A DNA stretch of 64,000 nucleotides from Ochotona curzoniae (lineage: Eukaryota; Chordata; Mammalia; Lagomorpha; Ochotonidae), in assembly GCF_017591425.1 (NCBI RefSeq), contig NW_024467106.1, positions 22,682,501 to 22,746,500 on the forward strand. The letters are read 5' to 3'. Below are positions 1 to 10,745 of this stretch, one piece after another. The number at the start of each line of letters is the position of its first letter. The first letter of the stretch is position 1. The position numbers were made by a program, and so were the translations under genes. The notes beneath the pieces were generated by a model, which saw only the letters and a program-made list of their open reading frames with translations, had not been told where the DNA came from and ran no database searches.

Positions 1-344
1 ATTTCATGTTTAAAAATCATGGGAGCATGCTTGTTCTAACCATGCCTTTAATTTTAGAAATTTAGGCAATAGCTTTTATTCTATTACAGTTTTACAAAAG
101 TTCTCTACATTTTCGTAGAGATCATCATTTCTTTAGCATAAATTCTTACATGCAGAATTACTGCTTCAAAGGATATATTTTAAATATTATAGCTAACATA
201 ATTGCTTTTTAAGAAATAGACAATTGTATGCATTTCTACCAGTATCATATGAGGATCCATCTGCCGCTACCTTCACTAAAACAGGCTATTTTAAAAATAT
301 TTGTTAATGTGATAAGTGAATTGATATTTTTATGGCTTTATTTG
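1..344. other. AT-rich unique sequence
   Basis: No gene, no recognised repeat and no regulatory cluster is visible. The stretch is AT-rich and has stop codons in all frames at short spacing. Confidence 0.5.
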
Positions 345-455
345 ATTACAAATTAGAATGAACTTGTTTTTGTATTTTTGATGACCATCTGTATTTCCTC
401 TATTGTGAATTATTTTTATATCCTTTGCTAAAATTTGTATATTGATGATAGTAAC
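345..455 (-). mobile_element. L1M fragment, reversed
   Basis: The plus strand resembles the reverse complement of old mammalian L1 3' regions, in the part that reads like 'dispatch below cATTTGTATTTCctCt, then tATccTTTGCtaA'. The copy is short and diverged. It stops where the CSINE at 462 begins. Family assignment is from memory of L1M consensus sequences. Confidence 0.4.
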
Positions 456-461
456 TTTTCA

Positions 462-762
462 AAAAGATGTATTTTATTTTTAGTTGAAAGATAGGTTACA
501 AAGAGAAGGAAAGACAGAGAAATCTTCCATCTGCTGATTCACTCACCAATGGCCACCATGGCTACAGCTGAGTTGAAGCCAGAAGTCCCTTCGCGTCTCC
601 CACATAGGTGCAGGATCCCAGAAACTTGGGCAAACTTGGGCTGTTGCTCGCCCAGATCAAAAGCAGGAAGCTGGATGGAAAGTGAGTGGCCGGGATGTGA
701 ACTAGTACCCCTATGATACATAGGTGCCATAGTCGAGGCTACTGAATCATGGTGCCAGCCAC
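462..762 (-). mobile_element. CSINE, reversed, diverged
   Basis: The plus strand begins with a T-rich tail and then gives the reversed SINE body: GCTGATTCACTC, GAGTTGAAGCCAGAAG, GCAGGAAGCTGGATGG, and ends at GGTGCCAGCCAC. The order of these blocks matches the other reversed copies in the window. A short open frame inside it is an artefact. Confidence 0.85.
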
Positions 763-789
763 GAGGGCATTAATAACTTTATAATTGAT

Positions 790-1365
790 TTATAAGTACC
801 TTCAAAAGCAATTTTGAGATAATTTTAGGTTAACCTCAGTGGTAAGAGATGCAGAAGTCTTCTATCCCTCTACACAGTTATCTACAATGTCACCATCCAT
901 ATAACATAGAATATCACAAACAAAAATTTCCCATGATGGCATCTGTTAGCAGTACCTTCATATGCACTCGCATGTATGTAGATGTGTATCTGTGTGTTAT
1001 TATGTGTGTACAATTTACTCAGATGTGTGGGTTTATATTCCCACCATAGTCAACACAGAAGTTTTATCATAGAGATCCTCATGCTACCACTTCATAGCCA
1101 TCGCCATCATCACCCCCTCCATATGCCCTTCCTAGCCCCTGGCAACTGTGAATCTGCCCTTCAATTCCATGATTTTGTTATCTCAAGAATTTAAAATTAG
1201 TAGAACTTGCTCTTTTCATTCCTGACATTTTTTTTTAAGAGACAGAGTTTATGTTTAGCTTTTCGAACATCATGTAATTCTTTTGACAGTTTTCTGAGTT
1301 GTTGCATTTATCAGTGTTTTTAAAATTTTCATTGCTGGATAATACTTCTAAAAATTATTTTGAAG
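790..1365 (-). mobile_element. L1M 3' UTR fragment, reversed
   Basis: The plus strand carries landmarks of the reverse-complemented 3' region of old L1s: TATGCACTCGCATG with a TGTGTGT run, CCACCATAGTCAACACAG, ATAGAGATCCTCATGCTACC, CCTAGCCCCTGGCAAC and finally a piece like GTTGTTGCATTTATCAGTG before TTCATTGCTGGATAATAC. About 570 bases are retained. The subfamily (L1MC/ME type) cannot be fixed by eye. Confidence 0.75.
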
Positions 1366-1369
1366 AACA

Positions 1370-1697
1370 ATCTGGTGCAGTAGCCTAGAACCTAAAGTCC
1401 TCACCTTGCGTGCACCGTGATTCCATTTGGGTACCGGATCCTGTGCTGGCTGCCCCACTTCCCATCCTGCTCCTTGCTTGTAGCCTGGGAAAGTAGAAGA
1501 GGATGGCTGGAAGCCTTGGGGTCCTGCACCTGCTTGGCAGACCTGAAGAAGCTCCTGGTTCCTGGCTTTGAATTAACTCAGCTCCGGCCATTTTGGTCAT
1601 TTGGGAAGTGAACCAGCAGATGGAAGATCTTTCTTTCTGTCTCTCCTTCTCTCGTAAATCTGATTTTCCAATATAGATAACTAAATCTTTAAAAATA
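1370..1697 (+). mobile_element. CSINE, forward
   Basis: Forward SINE body: GGTGCAGTAGCCTAGAACC head, CCACTTCCCATCCTGCTCC, GTAGCCTGGGAAAG, GAAGAAGCTCCTGGTTCCTG, CATTTGGGAAGTGAACC, GGAAGATCTTTCTTTCTGTC and an A-rich end with AAATCTTTAAA. It abuts the reversed L1M fragment. Confidence 0.88.
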
Positions 1698-2098
1698 TAT
1701 TATTTTGACAACATATTTAGATTACTTATATTTAAGGTAATTTGATTTTCAGGGCTGAAGTCTGCCATTGTACTATTATTTTATAAGCCACATCCAGCAA
1801 ATGACATGGAGACAGGCTTCAATCAACACTGTATAGAGAAAAGAATATATATGATATATTCTGAAATGCAACAAATAATAAAAAGTAAAGATATATGTAC
1901 ACACATATTTGATTGTAAACAATTATGAGTTTTTCTTCAAATTCAACAAAAACTATTTTTACATATGAATTTCAATAGGCAGCATTACAAATTCTGAAAT
2001 CAAACAACTGTTGTTTCAAATTTCACCCTCGCTATTATTTTGTAGTTGAGTTTCAAATAGTTGCAAGTATAAATTTTCTTCTTAAAAAAACAATTCAA
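1698..2098. other. AT-rich unique sequence
   Basis: Strongly AT-rich and without recognisable repeat or gene. It contains several short TATA and AATAAA-like strings, which are expected at this composition. Confidence 0.45.
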
Positions 2099-2395
2099 GA
2101 GCTGGTGTGAACTGGTGTAGCAGGTTAAGACATCGCCAGCGACACGAGCTTTTCCTATAGGTTCATGTCCCAATTGCTCTATTTCTGATCCATCTCCCCG
2201 CTAATAATTGGTGAGAAACAATGGAAGATGACCCAAGTGTTGGTCCTTGTCCTACCCCCTACTAGCCACGTGGTGGGGGACACACATGAAGCCCCTGGCT
2301 TCTGGCTTCAGTCTGGCCCTGTGCTGGTCATTGCAGCCATCAGGTAGTAAATGGAAGACTCTGTATAGGTATATACAGAGGGAAATATATATATG

Positions 2396-2426
<31 letters not shown>

Positions 2427-2450
2427 CCCCCTCTTTCTGTAACTTCTGCA
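2099..2450 (+). mobile_element. CSINE, forward, diverged
   Basis: A heavily mutated forward copy: AACTGGTGTAGCAGGTTAAG head, ACAATGGAAGATGACCCAAG, CCCCTGGCTTCTGGCTTCAG and TAGTAAATGGAAGA. The usual pyrimidine-rich tail segment is replaced by an alternating TA microsatellite at 2384-2426, followed by CCCCCTCTTTCTGTAAC. Confidence 0.75.
2384..2426. repeat. AT-rich dinucleotide microsatellite
   Basis: Alternating TA/TG run of about 43 bases inside the tail of the CSINE at 2099-2450. Such runs are prone to length change, and this one probably expanded after the SINE inserted. Confidence 0.9.
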
Positions 2451-2557
2451 AAATGAATATTAAAAATGTGTAATTTGCAAATCACTTGGAAAGGTAAGAT
2501 TAAATTCTAAAGGAAAACTATTACAAATAATTTGTTCTTTATAAAATGAGATACAAC

Positions 2558-2892
2558 GGGCCCAGCTCGGTAGCCTAGTGGCTAAAGCCCTCACTTTGCA
2601 AATGCCAGGATCCCATATGGGTGCCAGTGCTAATCTGGGCTGTCCTGCTTCCCATCCAGCTCCCTGTTTGAGGGATGGGAAAGCAGTCGAGGACGGCCCA
2701 GAGCCTTGAGACCCTCCACCCATGTGGGAGACCCAGAAGAGAATCTGGGTCCTAGCTTCAGATTGGTGCAGCCCTGGCCGTTTTGGTCACTTGGGGAGTA
2801 AATAATTGGGCAGAAGATCTTCCTCTCTGTCTCTCCTCCTTTCTGTATATCTCACTTTCCAATTAAAATAAAATAAATCTTTTAAAAAAATA
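2558..2892 (+). mobile_element. CSINE, forward, well preserved
   Basis: Nearly full-length copy: GGGCCCAGCTCGGTAGCC head, CCAGGATCCCATATGGGTGC, CTTCCCATCCAGCTCCCTG, AAAGCAGTCGAGGACGGCCC, GGTCACTTGGGGAGTAAATA, CAGAAGATCTTCCTCTCTGT and the AATAAAATAAATC tail. It belongs to the same young class as the copy at 6822. Confidence 0.93.
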
Positions 2893-3295
2893 AGACAGTT
2901 CTCTCAATGGACTTCCTTAAATTGTGCTACAGTGTAACTGCATACATATTGATGTGATTCTGATCTTATCGTATTTTAATTTCTCCATTGGAACTGAATC
3001 AGGTAAGAGTGCTAGTACAGAAAATAAAGAAGATTTCACTTTTTACTGTAAACAGTTTTGCATTGTGTTAATGCTGACTTGAGAGCCTATAGTGATGCCT
3101 TACTTTGGCAACTATAAAGTTAAGAACAGGGGTGTTAATTAAAAATTTCTATTGTCAGTGTTTTATTTTTAAAAGCACACTAAAAATACTACTAGACCTG
3201 CTACTGAAGACCAAGCATGTCTTTAAACACTGCGAGAAACTCTGATAATACCTTCAGAATGCTTGCTATTTTCTTTTTAAAATTTGCTTATCATT
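2893..3295. other. Unique sequence
   Basis: No gene, recognised repeat or motif cluster is visible between the preceding CSINE and the reversed L1 end. Confidence 0.45.
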
Positions 3296-3440
3296 ATTTG
3301 TTTTATGATACAGTTCCACAGGCTCTGGGATTTCTCCCTCTCCAAACCTCCAAGTCCCCTCCCCGCCCCGCTGATTTCCCCTACATTCTTACAATAGTTT
3401 AATCCTCCAAAAACAGTCTATTGAGAGTAGAACTGAACGC
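3296..3440 (-). mobile_element. L1 3' end, reversed (lagomorph type)
   Basis: The plus strand TTATTTGTTTTATGATACAG, then CACAGGCTCTGGGATT, a C-rich run and CTTACAATAGTTTAATCCTC matches, block for block, the reversed L1 3' end at 44866-45055. Read on the minus strand it is a G-rich 3' UTR followed by an A-rich end, as expected for lagomorph L1. Strongly 5' truncated. Confidence 0.65.
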
Positions 3441-3629
3441 AAGCCACAAACAGGAAGAAGAATTGGTAGGACCGCCCTTTCTCCTGCGCCTCCCACAGGA
3501 CAGAGGTAACAGTTGGCGGAAACTGCTATGTAGCCTGGGCTTCTTTCATTTGTGGGATCCTATCTCTCATTGAGTGTGCTATCTGGGTCATTTGCGGGTC
3601 AGTCTCCAGCGACTGGCAGCATTTTCCTC

Positions 3630-3960
3630 TTTTGTCATATGTTGAGGAATTTTGGATTGTATTATGGAACTCTGAATATTATAATGCAGAGACTAGATTT
3701 TTCAATATCCCTCTAAAGAGTGGTGAGTTTTGCGGCCAGGCAGTTAAGTTGCCCTCACATTGCAATTTCTCTCTTATTGTGTTAGTAACTCCAGTTCAGG
3801 CTTGTTGCCAGCCTGAGCTGAGTGTTTGCAGTTTGCCTTGTGCATGGGTGTTTCTAGGCTCAACCAGAGACTTTGACAGCAGCATGCGCAGAATTTATGG
3901 TCCACCTCTTTGCTTTTCTCTCTTCCAGTATTTTCTGCACCCCTGACTTTCTAGCAGCCA
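3630..3960. repeat. Possible ancient L1/HAL1-type fragment
   Basis: The run TTGTCATATGTTGAGGAATT, then GGATTGTATTATGGAAC and CTCTAAAGAGTGGTGAGTTT with GCCAGGCAGTTAAGTTGCCC resembles a common old mammalian LINE 3' region. I cannot fix the family or orientation. A 104-codon open frame crosses it and is not a gene. Confidence 0.4.
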
Positions 3961-6484
3961 TGATTGCCCTGCACTCTAAATTCTGGTTCATCAGAGAACA
4001 ATTGCAATCTTAATAGCTGAGTTTTAGCCAACCAGAGCAGCATGAGTAGGGACTACCTTTTCAAGGAAAACCACACGCGTACGGAGAAAACCTCCAAGTG
4101 TTACCCCCTTTTCTCAAACATGAACTTCCTTCAAAACATGCCTGTGTTTGCACCTGTGCTTTCCTCTATTTGCTGATGTTTGTTTTTGCTACTGTCTATG
4201 AAATAATTAATCTGATGTGAGCTTGTTTGGTCATTACCAGAAGAAAAACCCCAGGGTCACAGATCATTTATTCTCACTTCTACGAAGTGGTTTTTCCTTC
4301 TTCTTTTTCTTTTCTTGTTAAGATGGGATGGCTCTCAATGGCAGAACTCAGGGAAGACAAGTTTCTCAGAATTCTAATCCTTCACCCTGAGCATATTTGG
4401 ACAGTATTTCCAACAGAAGTTACTCCTGCTAACTAGAGCTGTCTAGTTAGCTTCAAGCATCCTCAGAAGATTGCACCTGCACTCATGTTGAATAAAATAA
4501 CAATGACACTCGGGGAATACAGTGCCCAGAAACCAATTAAATCTGAGGGAAGGAAGGGATTTTCTTCAGCTGGCTGATGGAGACAGTAAACAGAGTTACT
4601 GATCACAGTAAGTTCAATGCTGGCTCCACATTCTCTTCTTAAATGTAAACAAAGATCAATATCTCAGAGCATCAATCTAATATGAATTGTGAGTTGATTT
4701 TTCTACCTGCACTACTTTTTGGCCTGCAACACTCATTTGTGATCCTCTACACAGAAATATGATATCTCTTACCATTAACACACATGTCTTACCATCACAT
4801 ATTTTTTGGGTCTTGAAAGGGTGCAAGAACTTACCTAATTTCATTATCCATTTACTTACTAGAAATCTGCAGTCCAGAATGGAAAGAAACCCAAGGTAAC
4901 CTTGGAAGGGGCACAGCTGCAATTAGAATGCAGTTGAACTGGCTCTTGCAACCTCTCAGTCATGCATTCAGTATCTGAGAGCTGTGTTCTTGATAGCATC
5001 CTCCAACGTTCTCAAGGTGTTCTGAGTGAAGAAAGTAGCCCAAACAGTGATGGGATCATGTTTGACAGAGCTCTGTAAGGTGACACAGTGATCATTGCAT
5101 TTATGGATGACTGTTCTATGGAATTTGGTTGGCAAGGAATGCCGTGTGGTTTCTCTTGCAACCCTGTTCTGCTCGGTTTCCTTTCTGCCTTCTCATCAGA
5201 ATCCCCAAAGCTGCACACTCGTACTCTGAGTGAGCATGCCACAGATTCAGGCATAAGGATTACTCTAGATGGAACTCAAAGAACAAACGGACTGAAACCC
5301 ACCTGATGTCTAGCCTGTTGTGTAAACTGTGTTCCCTCGGAAGTGTTGAGTTTTTCCATACTTAACAACCCCAAATCATGCATTCATTTTCTAAAAATGC
5401 AAGAAAGGGTTCTTACTCATCTCAGTTGTACTTATGAAAATGGAGCTGAGGTGTTCCATCAGAAAAGAATGTTTTTCTATGTTCAGAAATTGCTCCTTAA
5501 GACCTAGCCACTAGCTCAAGAAAACCTGGTAGAACTTCAAAGTCCTCAGCACAGAAATGCCAGAGTAGATACAGCTTCATATTTTTAAGAGTTGAAAAAA
5601 AGATCAAATTTGTCTGTCTTCAATAGGCTGTAAGATCGCTCTCGTCTCCAAGCAGGAGAGAGTCCTCAGGTGTTACCCACTTGGTCACAGCATTCCACAT
5701 CTCTGCTTTTATCTTGTGCCCTTCTCCTCTTTCCAAGATCATAAATCAACAGAGACAGGTCTTCATTCTTGTTTGAAAGAGAAGGGGGTGGGTAGTCTAG
5801 ACGTCTATTCCATGGCAAAGTGAACAGCCTGATAAATTTAACTATCTGCTTCTCAGGTATAAATGGGAATTATTTCAAAACCCGAGAGGACCATCTGTAG
5901 CCAGGCATCTCTGCAGCCTAAATCCAAACATTCCTCTCCACCACAGCGCCAGGAAGGGTGCCCATGTGGGAAAATGGCAGATTGGTTCAAGAGACTTGAG
6001 ATTCCAGCTAGGGGTCAGAGTCAAATCCAAGAGTGTGTGACAGCTGAAATTGTCCATGATTTACTAATTGCCACAGGCAGCGACCGGGTCAGTAAGGGCA
6101 AAGGGCAAAACGAAAGCTTGGTACCCATCACTGGCATTAGGTTTCTGTCCAGTACAGGAGAAGACAGCAAAAATCCTGAAGGACATTTGGAACTAATTAG
6201 GGGAAAAGAAAGGAAACTTGAGGCTTAGAGGTGGGGGCTGGGCTGAGAGCCTTGCTTTCCTTGAAATAGTTGGGCAGCTTCATCAAAGGCTCTGCTTCGT
6301 GCCTTATTTTCTAATCCCTCTTGCCTTCTAACAGCACAGGCAGCTGATTGTGGACTCATCATTCAGGTTTCTGAATATGAAGGATCTGATCTAAGGAATA
6401 CTGAGAGCACTAACCCCTTTAGGAACACTAAAAGCAACCAGCAGATTGCGGTATTTTCCTCAAGGATGATCTAGGGGAACAAAG
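3961..6484. other. Unique, gene-free interval
   Basis: About 2.5 kb with no repeat I recognise. It contains the 121-codon open frame at 5863-6228, which has no signal sequence, domain or splice context that I can support and is more likely chance. Composition is more balanced than in the flanks. Possible old repeat remnants cannot be excluded. Confidence 0.4.
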
Positions 6485-6715
6485 ACTTTGGAAGTCAGAC
6501 AGCCATGACATTCAAACCTCCAATCCACCACTTACAAGCTGTTTGATCCCAAGAAAGTCATCTGTGTTCGCTGAGCAGCTACCTCCTTGGCAGTACAAAT
6601 CAGCCATTAGGTGCACTTCCACAGAGTTGGCATGAGGGTGACATAGGGTAAAACATGTAAAGGACCTCAAGCCACTGTCTTCGGCACACAGCTGTAGTCA
6701 CTAACTAGAAGAACT
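6485..6715 (+). repeat. MIR, forward, diverged
   Basis: Order of segments fits MIR: CAGACAGCCATGACATTCAAA, CCACCACTTACAAGCTGTTTG, GATCCCAAGAAAGTCATCTG, then GGGTAAAACATGTAAAGGAC before GTCTTCGGCACACAG. MIRs are ancient tRNA-derived mammalian SINEs. Confidence 0.6.
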
Positions 6716-6810
6716 TTCCGCACACTGTCAACACAAGCATTGCCAAAAAGTCAAAGGCATTTTTGCCCATGGGTCATTCCAACATGCCACAAAACTACGA
6801 AATTTAAAAA

Positions 6811-7163
6811 GGTGTGGTATTGGGCCCGGCGTGGTGGCGCAAGTGGTTAAAGGTCCTCGCCTTGCACGCCCGGGATCCCATATGGGCGCCGGTTCTAATC
6901 CCAGCAGCCCCGCTTCCCTTCCAGCTCCCTGCCTGTGGCCTGGGAAAGCAGTCGAGGACGGCCCAAAGCTTTGGGACCCTGCACCCGCGTGGGAGACTCG
7001 GAAGAGGCTCATGGCTTTGGATCGGCATAGTATCGACCCGTTGCGCTCACTTGGGGAGTGAATCATCGGACGGAAGATCTTCCTCTCTGTCTCTTCTCTG
7101 TGTATATCCACCTTTCCAATGAAAAAATAATAAAAAAATAAATCTTTAAAACGGTATGGTATT
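6811..7163 (+). mobile_element. Young full-length CSINE with target-site duplication
   Basis: The best-preserved CSINE here occupies 6822-7150. It is tRNA-derived: an A-box-like TGGCGCAAGTGG at 6835-6846 and a B-box-like GGTTCTAATCC at 6891-6901 form an internal Pol III promoter. The body is intact through GGATCCCATATGGGCGCC, AAAGCAGTCGAGGACGGCCC, CTTGGGGAGTGAATCATCGG and a CT-rich segment, ending in AATAAAAAAATAAATC. GGTGTGGTATT (6811-6821) and GGTATGGTATT (7153-7163) flank it as a duplication with one mismatch, which shows L1-type target-primed insertion. Confidence 0.96.
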
Positions 7164-7424
7164 GTTTTAAAAATAGACTGAGGTATCAGAGATACACACC
7201 AAGAATTCAAAAAGCTATCTTTTTCATGAGCAGAAGTAAAAGTCCAAATTCAGGAACATAAAACTATTTTTGCCGAGATAAGGAGAAGCAATAAAAAATC
7301 AAAATTAAACGATAAACACAAACCAATATTTTATATTTTTCTTAATATATATATATGTACAGGCAATTTTAAAAGTTTATGAAAAATATAATTGGAATAC
7401 AAGCTACAAGCTTGTAAAAAAATT

Positions 7425-7880
7425 ACAAGAAACCTTCAAAAAGTTCAGGGAAAATTATTTTTATGAAAAACTAGACCCTGGAGTCAGTGCCAAAAAATTT
7501 TAAAATGCTAATTTTTTAAACATTTATTACTTTTCATTGGAAAGTAAGATTTACAAAGAGAAAGAGAGACAGAAAGACCTTCCATCCACTGATTTCACTC
7601 CTCGGGTGCCCTCATTGGTCGGAGCTGAGCTGATTTGAAACCAGGAGCTTCTACCGAATAGCCCATGTGGGTACAGGATCTTAAGGTTTTGGGCTACCCT
7701 CTATTGCTTTTTCAGGCCACATGCAGGGAGCTGGATGAGAAATGGAGCGGCCAGGACATGAACCAGCACCTATAATGGAATGCCAGTACTAGCAATGTGA
7801 GGATTTTGCCGTTGAGCCACTATGCTGGGCCTCTGAAATGCTAATTTTAATATTCCAAATTAGAAACTTCTCCATGGTAT
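7425..7880. repeat. Mariner-like palindromic repeat, split by a SINE
   Basis: Left part 7425-7516 has CCTTCAAAAAGTTCAGGG and a central CCAAAAAATTTTAAAATG; the right part 7836-7880 continues after a CSINE. The motif TTCAAAAAGTTCATGG recurs at 8400-8620, 12405-12925 and 21433-21551. The palindromic layout suggests a non-autonomous Tc1/mariner-type DNA transposon; the family name is uncertain. Confidence 0.55.
7503..7848 (-). mobile_element. CSINE, reversed, with perfect TSD
   Basis: Reversed SINE at about 7517-7835: T-rich tail, CCACTGATTTCACTCC, AAACCAGGAGCTTCT, GCAGGGAGCTGGATGAGAAA and the head GCCGTTGAGCCACTATGC. AAATGCTAATTTT occurs directly before it (7503-7515) and directly after it (7836-7848), a perfect 13-base target duplication. 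Confidence 0.92.
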
Positions 7881-8395
7881 AGACTCTATAAACAAAGTTA
7901 AAAGATAGGAATCCGTCTGAGAAAAAACATTTGCCATTGAAGAATATTTACATGTAAAGCAGGCCAAGGATAAGCATCTAAACTTTTCAAATCATTTTAA
8001 AATAATTGTACATGAGTTTCTTACATGTTTGGCAAAAATCAAAACATTTGATAATATCAAGTGCTAAAAAGCAAAACAAAGAGTAAAATTAAAAGTAAGC
8101 ATTCTTAGCCCTGAAATTATAACAGTCTGATGGAAATATAAACTAATAGTATCAAATTAATTATTTCACAGCAGAAATTTCTTTCTAAATATCTAGGCTG
8201 CAGAAAAAAAAACTTGCATATACATATAAAGTCTTGGATGCAATCCTGTTTCATCATATAAAAAAAACACTAGAGATAAATTATATTTAAAGAGGAATAA
8301 ATGAAAATAAGTCCCATAACACCAACTATCAAGTGTTCAAAGGAGTATGATTCGTACATATGTAGGAGTTAACAAGATCAACAAAAGGCCATACA
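7881..8395. other. AT-rich unique sequence
   Basis: No gene or recognisable repeat. A-rich runs and short open frames only. Confidence 0.45.
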
Positions 8396-8399
8396 TTTT

Positions 8400-8620
8400 A
8401 TGAAGTTCCATGAAGACAAGGGAACTTCAAAAGTTTATGGGAAATGGAATTAAAAGATAAGTTTATTTGGGCATATAAATTCTTCAAAATCCATGTGTAT
8501 GAAAAATCTTCAAAAAGTTCATGGAAAAAACTAGGGAAAAATATGCATGGGTTTTGAACATTTTTGCACCCAAACTTATCATTTAACTATATTTTCTATT
8601 AATGTTTTGAAGCTCTCTTT
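8400..8620. repeat. Mariner-like palindromic repeat
   Basis: GGAACTTCAAAAGTTTATGG, then GGAATTAAAAGATAAGTTTA, a centre with TCTTCAAAAAGTTCATGGAA, then TTTTTGCACCCAAACTTATC and a closing TTTTGAAGCTC. The outer halves are inverted copies of each other. This is the most complete copy of the family in the window. Confidence 0.6.
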
Positions 8621-9094
8621 TACAAAAAAAAATATAAAGAATTTGAAAACTCATTCACCAGCAAAATGCATCAAAGAATATGCTGTTAGTATTGATCGAA
8701 AAGCACCAGTTTGGGGTCTGGAGCCTTTGGGAGACCATGGTTTAACCTGTAATAGTCTACATGCTTTTATTTGTAAATGATTTCTTCAGTCTTTGTCTAA
8801 ATTTAAAACTATATATTGAAAAAAAAAAGTATGCCTCCCAAAAGTGCTGAGTGTGATTGATTTGGGCAAAAAGATATGAGTGATTATTAGTTTTTGCTTT
8901 ATATACTCCCATAAATAAAAATCATTTTTCCAGGTAAAAAATTGTCACCATTATCCAACGACCCAAACAGAATCATAAGTAATGGAACTAGATAAAGCTA
9001 AACAGATTCTAAAAAGAGTGTCATTATTCTGATTTTTTAAAATTACGTTTGGACTTGTCTATTATGCATTGTTATATCCAAGGTCATTGCATCA
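8621..9094. other. Unique sequence
   Basis: AT-rich, with a nine-base A run near 8820. No gene or recognised repeat. Confidence 0.45.
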
Positions 9095-9300
9095 TAGTTT
9101 ACAGGATGTTATAGTTTTACAAGCACAATCTTATTTAGCCTCTGCATTAACTGACAAGCAGGTATCCTTATTACCATTTACAGATAAAAAAAAAAAAAAG
9201 AACAAAACACTAGGGTTCCAGGCTGGCCAGCCATTTATCCAAGTCCACATAGCTGCAAAGTCACAGACCTGTTAGCCCAATATGGTTCTCTTGACTCAAA
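9095..9300 (+). repeat. MIR, forward
   Basis: TTATTTAGCCTCTGCATTAA, ATCCTTATTACCATTTACAG and AGATAAA are followed by an inserted A run, then CATTTATCCAAGTCCACATA and GCTGCAAAGTCACAG. This follows the MIR order (mass storage of 'ATTATTACCCCATTTTACAGA' then 'CAAGGTCACACAGC'). Confidence 0.65.
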
Positions 9301-10484
9301 GCTACTGTTTCTTTCACCAAAGTAGAGCTTCTTCAATAACAGTATTGCTACTTAAAACTAGAAAGCATTGTCACTGCTAAATTGATGTGAAATCTAAGGA
9401 GGAGATAAGTTAAATCTCTTTTAAAAAATATTTAGTCTTATTTATGGAAACACATACATCCAAATACAAAAGATTAAACCCACCTACTTCATGTGACAGT
9501 ATTGGTGATCCCAAATAAGAGCACAGAAAGGCTTTTCACACCCATAAGAAAGGGGCTTTGCTCACACCTCACATCCTTACCCTAGCTCGATGAAGGAAAA
9601 AGGTTCCATAAACTAAAACTGTATAAACTAAAACTTTTCTCATTTCAATTAGTCTGAGATAATAATTCATTGCTTCCACTAGCTAGTTTCAGATACATCT
9701 GCATTCAGAGATTTAAAAACTACTATTAAACCTCCATATTCATTCTCTCTCTCTCATTTTCTCTCTGTTTCTCTCATTTTTCTTCCTGTGGCATCTTTAA
9801 GTATGCTTGAGGCAAGTATATATATATATATATATATAACTTTCAAGTTCTCCTCGTTTCCATGGATATACTTTACTGCAATTTCAAAAGGAAAAAGAGA
9901 TCCTTTTTCTCTCAGTGTGAATTCTTCAGGAGCAAGTTGACCATACCATTGAAATCTTTGTAGCTAATAGGAATAGTCCATCCTGGGTCTAGTTATATCT
10001 GTTTAGCTCCAGAGGGGATAAATTCAATCCCACTCAAAGGAATTGAATTAGGTTATTACAGAATGAGTGAGGAGAAGTTAGCCAGAAGAAAATGGCATAA
10101 AACAAGAATCTAGGTCCACAATACAGTCACATCTTTGACAGTATGAGCTTAGCAACCATTGGAAGGCCAATAGTCTATTTCATGAGGAGAGATGGCATTT
10201 GTACCAGCCACAATCTGACAGACAGAAAGCATCTCAGAATGTTTGGTTCCTAATTAAGTAACCAAAGACAGAACAGTTTTAAGTAACTTACAGAACCTCA
10301 CCTGTTAAACTTTACTAAATTCTAAACCCAAATGGACAACATTGATATGCTATTAAATATGAAGCAGGATTCTGAGGCTGTCTCATAATTGTCATCCTTT
10401 ACTGAGTCTACTAAAGCCAACGCTTTCAGCAGAGGCCGTGTAACCTAGAGGTCACACCAAACTACATTAAGAATATCTGCAATA
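9301..10484. other. Unique sequence with simple repeats
   Basis: No gene is visible. It includes a CT-rich tract at 9740-9790 and a pure TA run at 9819-9838. Both are simple-sequence tracts. Confidence 0.5.
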
Positions 10485-10745
10485 ACTCATTTATTGCATG
10501 CTGACCATGTGACAAGCAGTCTGGTAAATGCTTAACATGCGTTTTCTCATGTATTCTCCTGCTGTAGCGAATGAAATATGTATCGTTACCATTTCCATCT
10601 TACAGATGACGAAACAGATGCAGGGAGGCCCAGTAATTTGCCAAAGGTTAAAGTTAATAACAAGGTTTGGACTTCTTTTCCAGTGTTGTTTTACTCCAGA
10701 GTTGGAGCTCTTAACCATGCATTGTTCTTTCTCATACTGCCCTGC
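10485..10745 (+). repeat. MIR, forward, well preserved
   Basis: Nearly complete MIR: GTGACAAGCAGTCTGGTAAA, TTTTCTCATGTATTCTCCTG, TCGTTACCATTTCCATCTTA with CAGATGACGAAACAGATGCA, CCAGTAATTTGCCAAAGGTT and CCAGAGTTGGAGCTCTTAAC. Overlapping open frames on both strands are artefacts of the repeat. Confidence 0.85.

Noticed and set aside
6835..6901. Possible tRNA gene
   Set aside because: The A- and B-box strings belong to the tRNA-derived head of a SINE; the cloverleaf is not preserved.
6728..7210. 160-codon minus-strand frame
   Set aside because: It spans the young CSINE on its antisense strand.
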